52,649 nt of DNA from Ophiothrix spiculata (GCA_000969725.1 JXSR01S072124.1); one strand, 5' to 3'; counted from the stretch's first letter, positions 1-12,136 are shown. Made by a program: numbers and translations. The notes: a model not told the origin generated them from the letters alone.

Positions 1-240
1 AAAAAAAAGAAAGCAAAAATAAAAAAACGCATTTGGCATTTAGGTTTTTTGACCACCGACAGGAAACAAACTTGTTTTTTTTTTGCCATAGCTTATAATT
101 TTTGTTTGTTGTGGAATATATGTTTGTCTGTTATACTTTAAAAATACATAAAATTAAATAGATTTTCAAGGTCAGTTTGGCAAAATGGCAGATAAAAGTA
201 TTACATTTAAATAAGTAAATAAATGTGACATATTTATAGA
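1..240. other. AT-rich non-coding start of window
   Basis: A-rich and T-rich runs only. I see no ORF, RNA gene or repeat structure that I can support. Confidence 0.5.
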
Positions 241-470
241 GGATAGCCTCATCAGTGTCTAGCACTACTTTCCATGAGAGTCCTCTGCCAGGTAATCAGA
301 TTTATTTGCCAGTTTTAGACGCAAGGAAAACCTGCGGAAGCAAGTTTGGACTGGCAACCAATTGCACATCAGGGCGGAGACCCAGGATTGAACCCGCAAC
401 AGTCCTGGGCACATTGGTGTGAAGCGAGGGAAGTACCGCTGCACTACCTGCTTCCCCTGCTTTTTATGTC
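241..470 (-). repeat. tRNA-derived SINE
   Basis: Read on the - strand, the head carries a polymerase III A box TAGTGCAGCGG (446-436) and a B box GGTTCAATCCT (394-384), the spacing and order of a tRNA promoter. A non-tRNA body runs down to about 241. The tRNA-like part has diverged and does not fold cleanly, so it is a retroposon and not a working tRNA gene. The exact ends are not visible. Confidence 0.65.
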
Positions 471-3335
471 AACCAACTAACTAAGCCTAGCTGGAAAGTC
501 TGTCTGTCCATAAAGCAACAGGAAAGTCTGTCCGTCCAAAGAGCAGCATCATTAATATTGGTCATCTTATCAGAATTATTTTTTTTGTTGAATCTCTGTT
601 TTTGCTTTTTTTCTTAAAGGATACAGTTCTATCATTGAGTGGGCATCCATATCAAGCAAGGACAGTTTACACACTGCTTTTAGATTGCTAAGATAGTGAT
701 AGTATTTTTAGTAAATGTATTTTTCGAAGAAAAAGTCTTAACATTTCTTTAAAGTTTACCAAGGTCTGTTTGAATTAAAAACTGCCACGGTGTATTATAA
801 TAGATGAGTCATGTAATGCATTCCACATGGTTAGATTTTAATAATCTGAACAAGTTGCATCCAATGTCAATATTACCTCATACCAATGCTGTAACCGATC
901 TGTAATTTGCTCATATTGACCTCACCAAAACATTATTACTAAAAACAATGGTCTTAAATACATACGAAGTGATTTTTTGGTGGTATTTCTTATGAAAGTT
1001 CAATGACCAATTCAAACTGCATCATATTCTAAGCGAATCGTTGAAGCAGTGCATCATGATATTACATCCAAAAATAAACATATGTGAAAGTGTGGTTATG
1101 TTGCAATTAAATGTTAAAATTCAATTCATTCCATGAAGATTTTATTTTATACATAGATTTCAGTTTGGATTATTTCAGATGTCCAAATTTGTGGTTTTTC
1201 AAGTGAAAAAAAATTGCAGTTTCAGTGTCATCCAGTGGGGTACAATAGTGCAATGTATAACATCTAATTTCGCAAATTGCTATTGGCAGTCATATATTCA
1301 AAGACTTTCATTGTGGATCAAAACATTTTGTATTGAAAGCTATTCAGTCAGCGCTTAGAGCCTATGCAAATGAGCTTTTAATGAGCAATTTATTTTTAAG
1401 TTCTGGCGATCGATATTGAAGAACTTGGTCGCAATATTTTTTTTCTTGGCGTGACCTGTCAGATAGTTCTGACTTCGAACCCCTGTAATCACAAGGGGGT
1501 TAAAGCAAACAAAAAATGGAGACATTGATGTAAATATTTGAAGTTTTTTCAATAAAACCTGCTTTTATTTGATTGATAGGAATAAAAAAAATCATCATTT
1601 TATTACATTTTAAACAAACTTGCCAATTTTAAGCATTTAAAATCATGAGGTCACATCTACTTACCTGCTGATTGTTTTAACAAACTAAATTTCTATTGAC
1701 TGGCAAAATATGTTATATAACCTATCGAGCCTCATATCTATGAAGTTTGAAAAATATATCTTTCCTATAAGACTTGTAAAGTTGGTAAATAAAACCAAGA
1801 AAAATGCTGTTCAATTAGATGTACGAAAGGTACACGATATCGGTCATTATAATTACCTGTTGAATGCCTTGATAAACAGCTAGCATCATCGTACGACAAA
1901 AGCAACCTTTCAGATCAATCATGTCAATGGATCTATGTGTCGTATGCTGTCATTCGGATTTATACACTCGTGACCTTTCGCCTGCATGTGCAAACCAATT
2001 TTGCATCGATTTTCTTCAGATCCACCCTGAATAGCCCATTATTTTGTAAAATAGCATATTGCTATTAAACATAACCATAATTGAGAAGAATCTGTCGCTA
2101 ATTTGATATTTTGTGCAATTATTTCGAAACAAATCTGTGTTGCGCAATCGAAATACTTCAAGACAGAAGTCGCCATGTTGGCTGTATTTCGCTTAAAACA
2201 CGTTTTCGTTTAGGGAAACAATTCTCTATACAACACACTCTACCATTTGATGAAAGGTAATGACGCTTTTGAGCAAGACACATTTGTTTCAAAATCATTT
2301 TTTTTTAAACAGCCGAAAAAAAGTTGCATTTAACTTCTTGTAGCCTTCTTGTGGCAACAAGAACAAGTTTACTTTGACATTTATTGCATTAACTTGACTA
2401 TGCTGCCAAAGTACACTTTTGCATGGTTTCAATACCATGCATGATGATGTGACACCCAATTCTGCCAGGCTTCTGTCATGGCAACAGCATTGCTTGAAAG
2501 TGAGCGTTAAAGTGAGAGAAAGTAAGAGAGAATCTGTTGAATGAAATCATAGATACTCTAAACCTTCAGATGATCATGCAAAACTCAGGAGCAAACAAAC
2601 ATGATTTTCACAATAAGACAGTATTAGCAGAGATGTTACTGCACATTTACCAGGGCATGGAACTTAAACGACCAAGGGTAACGGATCGCAAAGCTTAACC
2701 ATTTTACGCGATAATACTGCACTGTTAACCTGTTTTTGTTTTAATGTTGAAAATATGGATTTTGATCAATGACTCGTTACCTAAGTTTCTTCTGGTGTAT
2801 AAAAATGTCATATGGTCCAAATTTCAAATAAATCTGTGAAATTTTAAAATTTTAAACACAAAATCGCTTTACCAGTTGTTGAAAAGAACGGCAGTGGACA
2901 CAGTACTTTTAATCCGACAATGTCTTCATTTAAGTCATGGCAATTCATTTAAAAATGAGAAGGGGTCTAAATCATGTTTTAACTGTGGAACATACACTGA
3001 TTTAAAATAGAGAAAAACAAAATAAGTAAACGTGGAAGCATGTTGAGATTTCACAAAATACGCAAGTGCAACTTTTTTTACGCCAGTTTTGAAAAAATGA
3101 TTTTTAAACACATGAGTGTTGTTAGAAACCGACAAAATCTTTCATCAAATGGTGACGTGGGTTTCGTGCACAAGTGTTTCTCGAAACAGAAACCTTTTTT
3201 TATGCAAAAGAAAAGTTTTCAAAATAGAGAGTTCTATCATGACAAAGTCTGGTCATCCATGGGGGAGAACTTATTTTTTGGTGACCGTTTATAAAATATA
3301 TATTTCTCCTCCTGAAATATGGGTTGTAATGTAAA
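471..3335. other. Non-coding stretch, nothing supported
   Basis: No coding exon or RNA gene is visible. Small items only: a short direct repeat GGAAAGTCTGTC near 494 and 520, and a small hairpin GCATGG/CCATGC near 2422-2440. ORFs here are short and lack conserved motifs. Confidence 0.5.
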
Positions 3336-3338
3336 TTA

Positions 3339-3617
3339 GGGTTAAAACATAGTTCTTTTGAGCTATCAAACATATATGGTGCAACAAATCTTTGTTATTA
3401 CGTTTTTTCTAATGCATCTTCTTATCAATAACGGATGCTTGGTGTTGAAAATCACCAAACATTTGACATCAAAGAAAATTTTATGGTGTATTGATTTTTC
3501 ATCACCAAGCCTCTGTTATTAATAGAAAATACATTGGAACTATATATCAGATTATAAGATAACAAAGACTTGTTGCACCAAATGTTTGATAGCTCAAAAG
3601 AACTATGTTTTTGACCC
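3339..3617. mobile_element. Foldback MITE with TTA target duplication
   Basis: Terminal inverted repeats of about 60 bases. The left end begins GGGTTAAAACATAG and the right end finishes CTATGTTTTTGACCC. Both sides are flanked by TTA (3336-3338 and 3618-3620). The arms share AGCTATCAAA and the word TTTGTTAT. There is no coding capacity. A 74-bp deletion relative with the same inner words lies at 51578-51651. The 3-bp TTA duplication is typical of PIF/Harbinger elements, and the class call is an inference. Confidence 0.8.
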
Positions 3618-3620
3618 TTA

Positions 3621-4206
3621 GAATAGATATTGAATAATTAGTGGATGCTTGCTGAAAACATATGTGACATAATAAATATATGGTCACTCACAAAAAAATA
3701 TAAATACAACCTAATCCACTGTTTTAAAATTGCTGATCTCAAAGAATAACTACATAACATAATTTGCATCACCAGTGCCAAGTTTATTTCAAAGTTTGTA
3801 TCCTTTTTTACAGACTTTGAATTTACAGAGATCATTTAGGTTGTCATTAGATCTAGGATGGGCTACCAGAGCGATACACCGTGAAAAAATTGCTTCTCGT
3901 AGTTAATAACTTCATAATTTGCATCACCATTGCCATGCTTGTACCAAAGTATATTAGTTGATAGATCATCTAGGCTCCTATTTAAGATGTTCAATTCCCT
4001 TGGTATTACTTAATGCACCATGCTGGAGACATTACATTAGAAATGCTCTGTGACATACTTTTATTTTAGCCATAAAATTGTGAGCTCTATGATGTAAAAT
4101 ATGTGTTAACTATCAGACATATCTTGGATGATGAACTGTATGGCAGGTGTGGCTTGTCATGCAAACTAATTGATATATTTATGTTGTACTCTTCTTTTTA
4201 TTAAAC
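3621..4206. other. Non-coding stretch, nothing supported
   Basis: AT-rich. The phrase AACATAATTTGCATCACCA occurs twice in similar form (near 3758 and 3913), which hints at an old local duplication. No gene is seen. Confidence 0.45.
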
Positions 4207-4210
4207 TTAA

Positions 4211-4533
4211 AGGGGCAATTCATGATCCACTTTTCACCCTCAAGGTCACCTCTATCAAACTAGAGTTTTTTAGCTTATAAGAATCCTCAACTGGTATATG
4301 TTACGATCCCCTAACCATTCTTTTATATGTGCATGTATTTTTGAGGAAAGTGAGAAAATGTGTCATTTTCTAATTATTGTCGGGGCCCCGACAGTAATTA
4401 CAACACAGTAGCCTATGGGGATTTTCAAAATGCTGAAAAGCTTGTAACTTGAAAACTAACGGTCGGAATCAATTGAAATTTTCAGTACATATTTATGTTG
4501 TACTCTTCTTTTTCAAAATCATGAATTGCACCT
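4211..4533 (+). mobile_element. TTAA MITE, family A, copy 1
   Basis: A 323-bp element flanked by TTAA (4207-4210 and 4534-4537). Its left end is AGGGGCAATTCATGATCC and its right end is ATCATGAATTGCACCT. The centre holds a perfect palindrome TGTCGGGGCCCCGACA near 4379-4394. Other copies are at 31422-31768 (inverted) and 41995-42840 (interrupted), with a fragment at 37606-37681. There is no coding capacity. TTAA targeting fits piggyBac or Kolobok, and I cannot choose between them. Confidence 0.85.
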
Positions 4534-4537
4534 TTAA

Positions 4538-5550
4538 AAAGGGCAAGTACTTTAAGTACTTAGGCATGTATTTTGCTCTATAAGATGATGTGAGACAACC
4601 ATAAGACTGGTGGCTTGACTGGCCATAAATCTAATGTGAGGACTTGAAGATCTTGAAACTCCAACTCATCTAGGTTAAACAACCAGGATAAAATTCAGAG
4701 TTCCATTTTTGCAAGTGACCTTTTGCACTAGGAATCAAAAACCAGATCCAATGCAAGATTAAAGAAGATTGCCAAACCATCAGGGGAAAAATAATTCTGC
4801 AATATTGAGCAACAAATTTACCTTGTGAATTAACAATATAAGAGGATTTGCATGTGATGTCATCATACTCACAACACCATTTTCCATGGACCGACAAACA
4901 AAAAGTCCCATCACTTTACAATCTGTTTGTGGTATCACAATACTAGATCTCAACTAATAATGACAAGAATAAACAGTACAGTTATTTCTAAAGTTTAACA
5001 TGTTTAACAAAGTCATGATATGAAGTCAATTAACAGTTACAGCCGATTTTGATGTTTTGTTTACATCGCAAATTACGGTGGCGAAAACTGTTTGCGTGTA
5101 TGGTGCGTATCGTGTTGTGCAAACCCTCTATAGCTCAAAATTACTTGCCTTTCTTGTCATTTTGTATTCGGATCATATGATTTGATCAAATCAGCATTCA
5201 AGACAAGTCACCAATTGAAAAATAAAATGCCCTGCTCAAGTACCATTTTATTAACAAAACCATTGATCATTTGAATGACCTGATAAAATTGAAGATGCCA
5301 TGTTTGCTAGAATAATTGTATGGTTGATATCTTTGTAAGAGTTCATGCTGATGCTTTTATGAACTTAAGGATTTTGAGCTTTAGAATGTTGAGCTTACTG
5401 CAAGAGATTAACAAATCTTTACCATGGTAGTGCAATTTGGATTTGTAAAATGGAGTGTGTTGAAAAGATAAAGAATGAATCCAGAGAGAGGGTATTAAGT
5501 TCTTAAGTCAGAACTTAAAATGTCTCTTACATAGTGGTATAGCTAGTGTT
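4538..5550. other. Non-coding stretch, nothing supported
   Basis: No repeat structure or coding exon is visible in this kilobase. Confidence 0.45.
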
Positions 5551-5558
5551 ATCCTGTG

Positions 5559-5716
5559 CAGTGGCGGATCTAGGATCTAAAATTTCTGTGAGGCTTAGAG
5601 GATGTTTGTAAGATTTTATACCCAAAAATTGTCCAAATAAGGGTGATTCTGCTTGATTTTGCAAAATTTATGGGACTGGCACTAGAGTGTCCATACCCCC
5701 TCTGGATCCACCACTG
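5559..5716. mobile_element. hAT-like MITE, degraded
   Basis: The ends CAGTGGCGGATCTAGGA and CTCTGGATCCACCACTG form an imperfect terminal inverted repeat starting with CAGTGG, as in many hAT-derived MITEs. The flanking 8-mers (ATCCTGTG and GAGTGAGT) do not match, so the target duplication has decayed or an end is misplaced. Confidence 0.55.
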
Positions 5717-5774
5717 GAGTGAGTCCTCTATTGAAGTGGAACCAGTAGGCACAGCCAGGTTCTAGTTATTTTTA

Positions 5775-5995
5775 GGCTGCTCACACTATGACGAATTGGA
5801 GGTAAGATGAGTGACGTTAAGCTGTAGATTTCAAATTGAAATTCCCGCCAGTAATCATGTGTTGCCGTCATTTGACGTGGATTTATTCACTAGCCACCAT
5901 AGGCTGCTGTAGGTAACAGTCCGCTGTCTCTACTTAACGTCCATGGCTAGCATTCACCACCCTCTGTTATGAATTCATCACAGTGTGTGCCAGGC
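5775..5995. mobile_element. TIR element with TTA flanks (GGCTGCTCACAC type)
   Basis: A 221-bp element. The left end GGCTGCTCACACTATGACG pairs with the right end CATCACAGTGTGTGCCAGGC, with some mismatches. TTA is on both sides (5772-5774 and 5996-5998). No protein is encoded. The end sequence resembles 38859-39075, which starts GGCTGCGATCACATAG. Confidence 0.65.
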
Positions 5996-5998
5996 TTA

Positions 5999-7982
5999 AA
6001 GTATAGGCCGTTATCAACCAACTTCTAGAATACTGTGTCCAAAATGAAAAATATTAGCTTGAGTAGACCAAATCAGTTCATTTAATCCGTATTTAATATT
6101 GCTCAGTTTCATATCTGAATCAGAATTTCTAAAGTTGCCCATCTTATGTTGATACCCCCGGGTTGATACCCTGTGCATGATATTGTTAGTTTTTAAAGAG
6201 GGTTGAGTGACCGTAAGGGTATATGCTATGAAGTAGCTTGTTCAAACTCTCAATTTTCAAGATTTAATATATAGGACTCACGGTGATGGCTGTATTTAAT
6301 TACTTTTTATATATGTAGAATAGTTTATTATATCCTTCAAAAAATGGTTACATAAGTGATATACATGTACAGAAAATTTATGCTGATATTACCATTTATC
6401 CACAATAGTTTTACACATATTGAATTTGAATTAATTTAATCCAAAACGGAACTAATTTTACAGTAAAATTGCCTGAAAATGTATTTTCCTCAGACCATGC
6501 CATATTCAAAATTAGTACCAATGCTGCAACTGCTGATATGATTGGAAAATCTGTGGAAAAGTAGTGATGTCATAGAAAAATCATATATGTTATGTGGGTT
6601 TGAACAGGTTCACCATCAGACAATTACATGCAGTGTTGTCAACAGTGATTTCTGTTTACTGTTAGAGATGTCTCTGTCAGCAGATGGTGTGAGATTCTTT
6701 TTTTTTTTGTAAATAGAGAAATGTAGGTAGGGTTAAATATCTTCCATTGAGGGACATTTCCATATAGGGATATTTATTTAATATGCATTATATTAAAATA
6801 TTTCTTGTTTCCTGTAGCGATGCCATAACAGATAGTGGGTAGATGAGGAAGAGTAAATGAGCCAGAAGGAGGGAAAAGAGAAATTTAAAATTGTGGGAGA
6901 AAGTGGAATAAAAATGATGGAAGACTTTGATGCATTTATCTTTAATTCATTTTTTGCTTGTTAGTTTTTAAAATTGACTGAAATTAATTTTGGGTTAACA
7001 AAATTGGAAAATTTTGACGGGAAAACCCATGATTTGCTGGAAATTGGGAAAAATGACCTTATCCCACCTGAAAATTATTCCTGCTACACCACTGAAAACA
7101 ACAGAATATAAAAAAAAGAATATCAAATTTATGGTCACAGATCGATAATGAGCAAAGTTGAATACAGCATCGGTGCTTCATCTAATAGATGTAAATTGAG
7201 ATAAAATAAATTTTATGCACAAATTATATACTTGTTGCAGTATTAGGTTTCTCAAGCTAAAAGCTTTTAAAATGTTTTGTTGAGATTTAAGAGGTTGACA
7301 AGCTCAAACACAATTATCAGGTCAAATTGCACAAAAAGCATAGAATTCTTTATCATTTTATGACAAAATTAGCTATAGTGATGCACATGTAAGTGTACTT
7401 TATTATTCAAAGTAAACTATATAAGAAAATATTATGAGTTGAAAACAGAAAAATGCTTAAAGAAATGTGATGGCCTGGTTATACTATAAATTCAGCATGC
7501 ATATATCAGAAAGTTGTTGATGTGGAATTCACTTAAAACGTATTAGCCATGATCCACTTGGGTATGAAAACATGTTAAAACTTATCTGAATCAAAGAAAA
7601 ACCTTAATAGAATCAAAACTAACAAACAAAACCATTTAACTTGCTCAAAAAAGACAATTTTCAGCCAATTCATTCATTGGGATTCTGTCAGCACTGTTTC
7701 TATTTTTCCTAAAGTTTGCGATTCCAAATGTATGGCTGTTGAGTTAAAGTGAACATTATCCACTAGGAAGGTTTAATAATTTATAACATGATCTCTATAT
7801 TAAAATATATTGTTAGTAACATAGAAGATTGTAAAATTGTAAGAATTTAGTAATTTATTTCTACAAACACTGTCACTGAATTTTTCATTACCCGGAGAAT
7901 GAAAAACGAGGAGTACCATATTCTGCTAAGGTCAGGCTATGTGGTGGCCATAGAAGCAAGTGACAAGCCCCCATCCAATTTA
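5999..7982. other. Non-coding stretch, nothing supported
   Basis: No exon, RNA gene or inverted repeat that I can defend. Local oddities: GTTGATACCC is repeated near 6150 and 6163, and there are poly-T runs near 6695. Confidence 0.45.
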
Positions 7983-8346
7983 TTGTCATCAGTAGATAGC
8001 ATAATTTGCTATCAGTAGTAGATAGCAGGATTTATTGTCAGCAGTAGATAGCATAATTTGCTATCAGTGGGAGATAGCAGGATATATTGTCAGTAGTAGA
8101 TAGCATAATTTGCTCTCAGTATGAGATAGCAGAATATATTGTCAGCAGTAGATAGCATAATATGGTATCAGTAGGAGATAACAGCATTTATTGTCAGCAG
8201 TAGATAGCATAATTTGCTATCAGTAGAAGATAACAGGATTTATTGTCAGCAGTAGATAGCATAATTTGCTGGAAGTAGGAGATAGCTGGATTTATCTTCG
8301 ACAGTAGATAACATAATTTGTTATCAGTAGGAGATCAGTAGGAGCT
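7983..8346. repeat. 52-bp minisatellite, seven copies
   Basis: Seven head-to-tail copies start at 7983, 8035, 8087, 8139, 8191, 8243 and 8295. The period is exactly 52 bases for at least six steps. Most units hold the dyad GATAGCA-TAATT-TGCTATC followed by a second GATAGC word. Copies differ by substitutions only, and the last copy is the most diverged. An inverted fragment of the unit follows at about 8356-8385. Confidence 0.9.
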
Positions 8347-8829
8347 AACAAACTAACTTATCTACTGCTAAGTTATGCTATCTAGTAAAACCGTTTTTTT
8401 GTCATTTGTATGTTTTTCCCATACCTATTTTATAGTAATTTTGTCATTTTTATTTTAATAGTAATTTTGTCCTTGTCAACCTTGTTCAGCATCTCAGATT
8501 CAGGTGAATTGACATGAATTGCTTGTTGTGATTTCTTCATAAATCTGTTTACAAAAACTACACATCTTGGTTACTATAAGGTGTCCAATTCTGTAACTAA
8601 TGTATACAAGTTGTTTTCGTGTAATATACAGTTTAACACATCAAAAAAAGTAGGATACACATTCAAAAAACACCTTGATATTTCAAGTGGATATTTGTTA
8701 AGCCACTTTATTTACTCACAGATTTAAAACATTTCCTCCTCTGTATCTTACAGTTTTATTATACTTTTTAAATCGTATTCTGTGCACTTTTAAACTAAAT
8801 AAAAACTACTTAAGTATTTATAAATTTCA
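8347..8829. other. Non-coding stretch after minisatellite
   Basis: It contains the inverted minisatellite fragment near 8356-8385, then AT-rich DNA. TTTTGTCATTTGTATG and related words near 8400-8470 repeat loosely. No gene is visible. Confidence 0.45.
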
Positions 8830-9310
8830 GTGGATGGCTTATTCAATTGTTGTCTTTGTTATTTCTATCGAGTCCTAAAAACCTGCGGGATTTCTCTGTT
8901 AGATATTTTTGTTTTGAACATCAAAGCTTTTCAACTGTTATTAAGGACGGATGATCATAAAAGGGTTCATGGCAGTGGTATTAAACCAAAATGTTATACA
9001 AACACTCAAATTATTTTAAAACAGATATCCGATCATGAAGACGGCTCAAAATGTTGGTTTGAGATTTGGGATGAGTTAGATGAAGGGAAATTAGGGACAG
9101 TAGTGTTACATGTGGTAAACAAAACATTTGACATACATTTCAAGTGACTTGCTGCAGTTTAAGGAAATAGGGCATTTAGTTATAAGATACACAAACAAGA
9201 AATCGTGTCATAAAGCTTTTTTATCACATGACTTCACCTATCCTGATTGGTTCACGGATATAGAACTTTTTTTGAATTTTGAAAAAGAAATGTTTGAAAA
9301 AATGGTTTGA
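8830..9310 (+). pseudogene. Possible broken coding relic of unknown family
   Basis: Two overlapping open frames (8830-9147 and 9128-9310) follow each other on the + strand with a frame change in the overlap. Together they would give about 160 residues. The amino-acid composition from about residue 40 of the first frame onward (mixed charged residues, Trp, Cys and Gly) looks more protein-like than the usual AT-rich shadow frames here. An AG preceded by TTTATAAATTTC lies just upstream at 8829. I recognise no family or motif. It could be a decayed transposon protein, an unspliced exon pair or chance. Confidence 0.2.
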
Positions 9311-9356
9311 CTAAAATCTGGCTGATGTAGGAGAAAGATCAAAACTGCCATGCTTT

Positions 9357-9720
9357 ATAGAATTATTTTGCCAATATTCTAAATTGCATCATGAATTGAC
9401 GGATGAGACGACTAGTTGAATGACACATGATGATTGATATTGAAGTGATTCATTGTTATGTGGCATTGAACTTGAAACATGCATACATTAGAGTTGTCAT
9501 CTACGGAGGGGCATGGGCAAGGGCACTCAATTTATAGAATTCTCTCTATGTTTAATAGAATTGCTGCAGTTTTTGCCAATTTTGAAATTCCTAAGTTGGC
9601 TGATGAGAAGACATGGTTGATTGACATATGATGATAATGGATTAAAGCTGGTTTATTTTATTTGATATTGAACGTGAATCATGCCGACATATTAATATTG
9701 TCATTTCTATATCAGGAAAG
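9357..9720. repeat. Diverged tandem duplication, about 200-bp spacing
   Basis: Two diverged units (about 9357-9510 and 9557-9720) share the order ATAGAATT, then TTGCCAAT, GATGAGA, TTGA, ACATATGATGAT or ACACATGATGAT, TTGATATTGAA, ATCATGC or ACATGC and TTGTCAT. No coding or RNA signal is present. Confidence 0.5.
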
Positions 9721-9730
9721 CCAATGGAAT

Positions 9731-10699
9731 AGATTGTTACGTTTCTCATTGGCATTGCACATTTAAAAAAATAAGTGAAATTGCATTTCATCAATCTTAT
9801 TTTCCCAGCTCTCAACGACAACAACAACAAGAATCAAAGAGATTTTGAACATAATATGATTAATAGTTTTTTACACACAACAAAAATATTTGCTCACCTT
9901 GGGGAGCTTTCAATCCGCCATTACGCAGGACCTTTGTCAACCCGACGTTAGGGGGTGCTATTGGGTGAGACTTGAGACGGTAACCTGATCTTGAAGAGCT
10001 ACACGTCTCAAGAGATGGTTGTACACATTTTTTTTTAAATTTAAAGGTGAAGTTAGTTAAATTTAATACTATATAATGCCATGATATGAAGCAATGAATG
10101 GCAAGTTACTTGAGCAACACTCACCGATCACAATGCTTGGAGGGTCACTCTACCAAGTAAAATGAAACGCATCTGTATTTAAAAAGTGTCCAAAAAGTTC
10201 TGAAATTCGCCATTACGTGTAGTGTAAAGATATTGCTCTCTGTATTTTCTCTTTGCTTATTTAGAGGATGCAGACCTTTTGGTTAATATACAAAAAGTGC
10301 TGCTTTATCAATATCGCCTTTTAAAATATTTCAAGGGAAAATACTTTTTTCTTCACTAAGAGCTTTTCTAGACATGTCTTTCTAAAAATTCCAAAAGTGC
10401 TTTATTAACTCTTTCTGACAGATTCGGACAGCTAAATGTTATTCATAAACACAATTCTAAGATTGCTCTATAAAATTGACCTTATATTATGAGTGTATGA
10501 GACTAATGAGGTTCTTTTAGAAACTTCAGTTTTAATTAAGCCCACATCATAATTTCATAATGCTTGATTTTCAAAGGGATCAATCAAAAATAAATGTTTC
10601 AGTCAAATGTTGTTTGAATCAGTATACCCTGCCAAGAATATGAGACTGGGTGTAAGTGTTTTTCCCAACAAAGCTTGGAATCAAAACCAAATAGGCATT
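9731..10699. other. Non-coding stretch, nothing supported
   Basis: Only a small inverted pair CTTGAGACGG/CGTCTCAAG near 9971-10011 is visible. No gene is seen. Confidence 0.45.
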
Positions 10700-10708
10700 A
10701 TACAGACC

Positions 10709-10949
10709 AAAAGAAGACATCAGGACCTTCCCATAATGCCTCGCTTCCAATGGGTTTTCAATGGGGTTTTTGTATGGGATGTGATGAGAGGGTTTAGGGA
10801 TGAAACATATCGGAAATGCAAATTAAGGTCGAGGTCTGCTAATTATGCTATGTTTCATCCCTAAACCCTCTCATCACATCCCATACAAAAAATACATTGA
10901 AAACCCATTGGAAGCGAGGCATTATGGGAAGGTCCTGATGTCTTCTTTT
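10709..10949. mobile_element. Foldback MITE with perfect 9-bp target duplication
   Basis: A 241-bp element made of two arms of about 100 bases (10709-10811 and 10849-10949) around a loop of some 37 bases. The ends are perfect inverted repeats starting AAAAGAAGACATCAGGACC. The 9-mer ATACAGACC stands on both sides (10700-10708 and 10950-10958). The arm also contains GAGGGTTTAGGGATGAAACA. Duplications of 9 bp with long terminal repeats fit Mutator-like elements. A diverged relative is at 45119-45275. ORFs across it are shadows. Confidence 0.9.
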
Positions 10950-11167
10950 ATACAGACCCTATTGGGTGGTAATCTCAACCTAATGACTTTTATACTGAAC
11001 AACACAAACTTGCTATGGATTAGTACAATTATCCCAATATTGGTGTATTTCTTGCACAATTTTGTTTGCCTAAAAGGTGCCTTTACTATGTATAGATTGC
11101 ATATAAATCAAAGAAAATTTCAAATTTCCATTGGATCTGCTAATTAAACTAATTTTAAGTCTTCACT

Positions 11168-11330
11168 TCTAAGGGGCAGTACTTTTTGTTATTGACAACA
11201 AGGATTAATAATGGAAAAAACCCTAAATATTTTGATATATAAGTGTTGAATTTGACAATGAAACTTGATATGCTTTCATCATTACCGGTAACACTTCAAA
11301 TGATGTAAAAGTGGTAATATGCTCATAAGT
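11168..11330. mobile_element. Fragment of TTAA family C
   Basis: It matches the inner part of the element at 42987-43489 in order: a GGGCAGTA start, an AACAA/AACGATAATTA-like stretch, GATATATA, GAATTTGACAATGAAACTT and TTCAAATGATG. No terminal repeats are kept here. The remaining bases of 10959-11787 show nothing else that I can support. Confidence 0.6.
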
Positions 11331-11810
11331 GAAAAAAATCGTCAAGAGATTTTTGATCAAATTTTGAAAAGATGTTTTTTACAGGACATATCATAGTAAT
11401 TTTCAAAGCCCATACTTCATAATCACACACAGAGGGTGTTTCACCAAACACGTCATGCCTTTGCAAATTGGTTGCTGTCAGTAATATTAATTAACCACTT
11501 AATCTCGTTTATGAAAATAGGTATTGGTGTCAAGTTCAATGGTGCATTGTAGCTTCACACCTTTATTGTTTTAATTTATTACCAGTAGGACAGCTCAGAG
11601 TTTGTTAAAGGCACTCTAAAGGTTATAAGTGCGAGTTAAACGGTATCAATAAGCATATCAATGGAGATGAGAAAATGCTGAAACATTAACCCATTTATCA
11701 TTCAGTTGTGACTGCTTCCATTTGATAATGTGCACAGTGTTATTTTTGAAAAAATCATGATGGTTATTGTTCCATATTTTTTTATCGCTATCCGATCGGC
11801 CTATTATTAA

Positions 11811-12120
11811 GGTGCAGGTCACAGCTGATATGTTTTCTGAATGATGACAGGTTCAGATGAGACATGATAATACAGTAATGCATGCATGGCCATGATTGAG
11901 TGTAAAGGTATATAAATGAGGCCATGCCATTGAAGTAACTGGTGCATGATGTGACTGTGTAAAATGAAGATGTTAAAGATGAGGAACTTGGTAAAGTCGT
12001 CATTTTTTAAGCTACAAGTGGATGTATGACTGATTTGTTTTCTGAATGACAAATTAAGATACGGAATGATAATATATGCATGACCATGATTGGTGTAATG
12101 GAAAGGCCATTTATTGAGGT
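11811..12120. repeat. Diverged direct duplication upstream of the retrotransposon
   Basis: Two units, from about 11824 and about 12030, share TGTTTTCTGAATGA, a GATAATA stretch, ATGCATG and CCATGATTG in the same order at about 205-bp spacing. No function is visible. Confidence 0.5.
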
Positions 12121-12127
12121 GCCACAC

Positions 12128-12136
12128 CACTAAGTA
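12128..12136. repeat. Target site duplication, 3' side of the retrotransposon
   Basis: CACTAAGTA here matches 13574-13582 exactly. It runs into the AGT microsatellite tail of the element, so its inner border is uncertain by a few bases. Confidence 0.7.

Noticed and set aside
7983..8346. CRISPR-like array of repeats
   Set aside because: There are no unique spacers; the whole 52-base unit repeats. The setting is clearly a nuclear animal genome.
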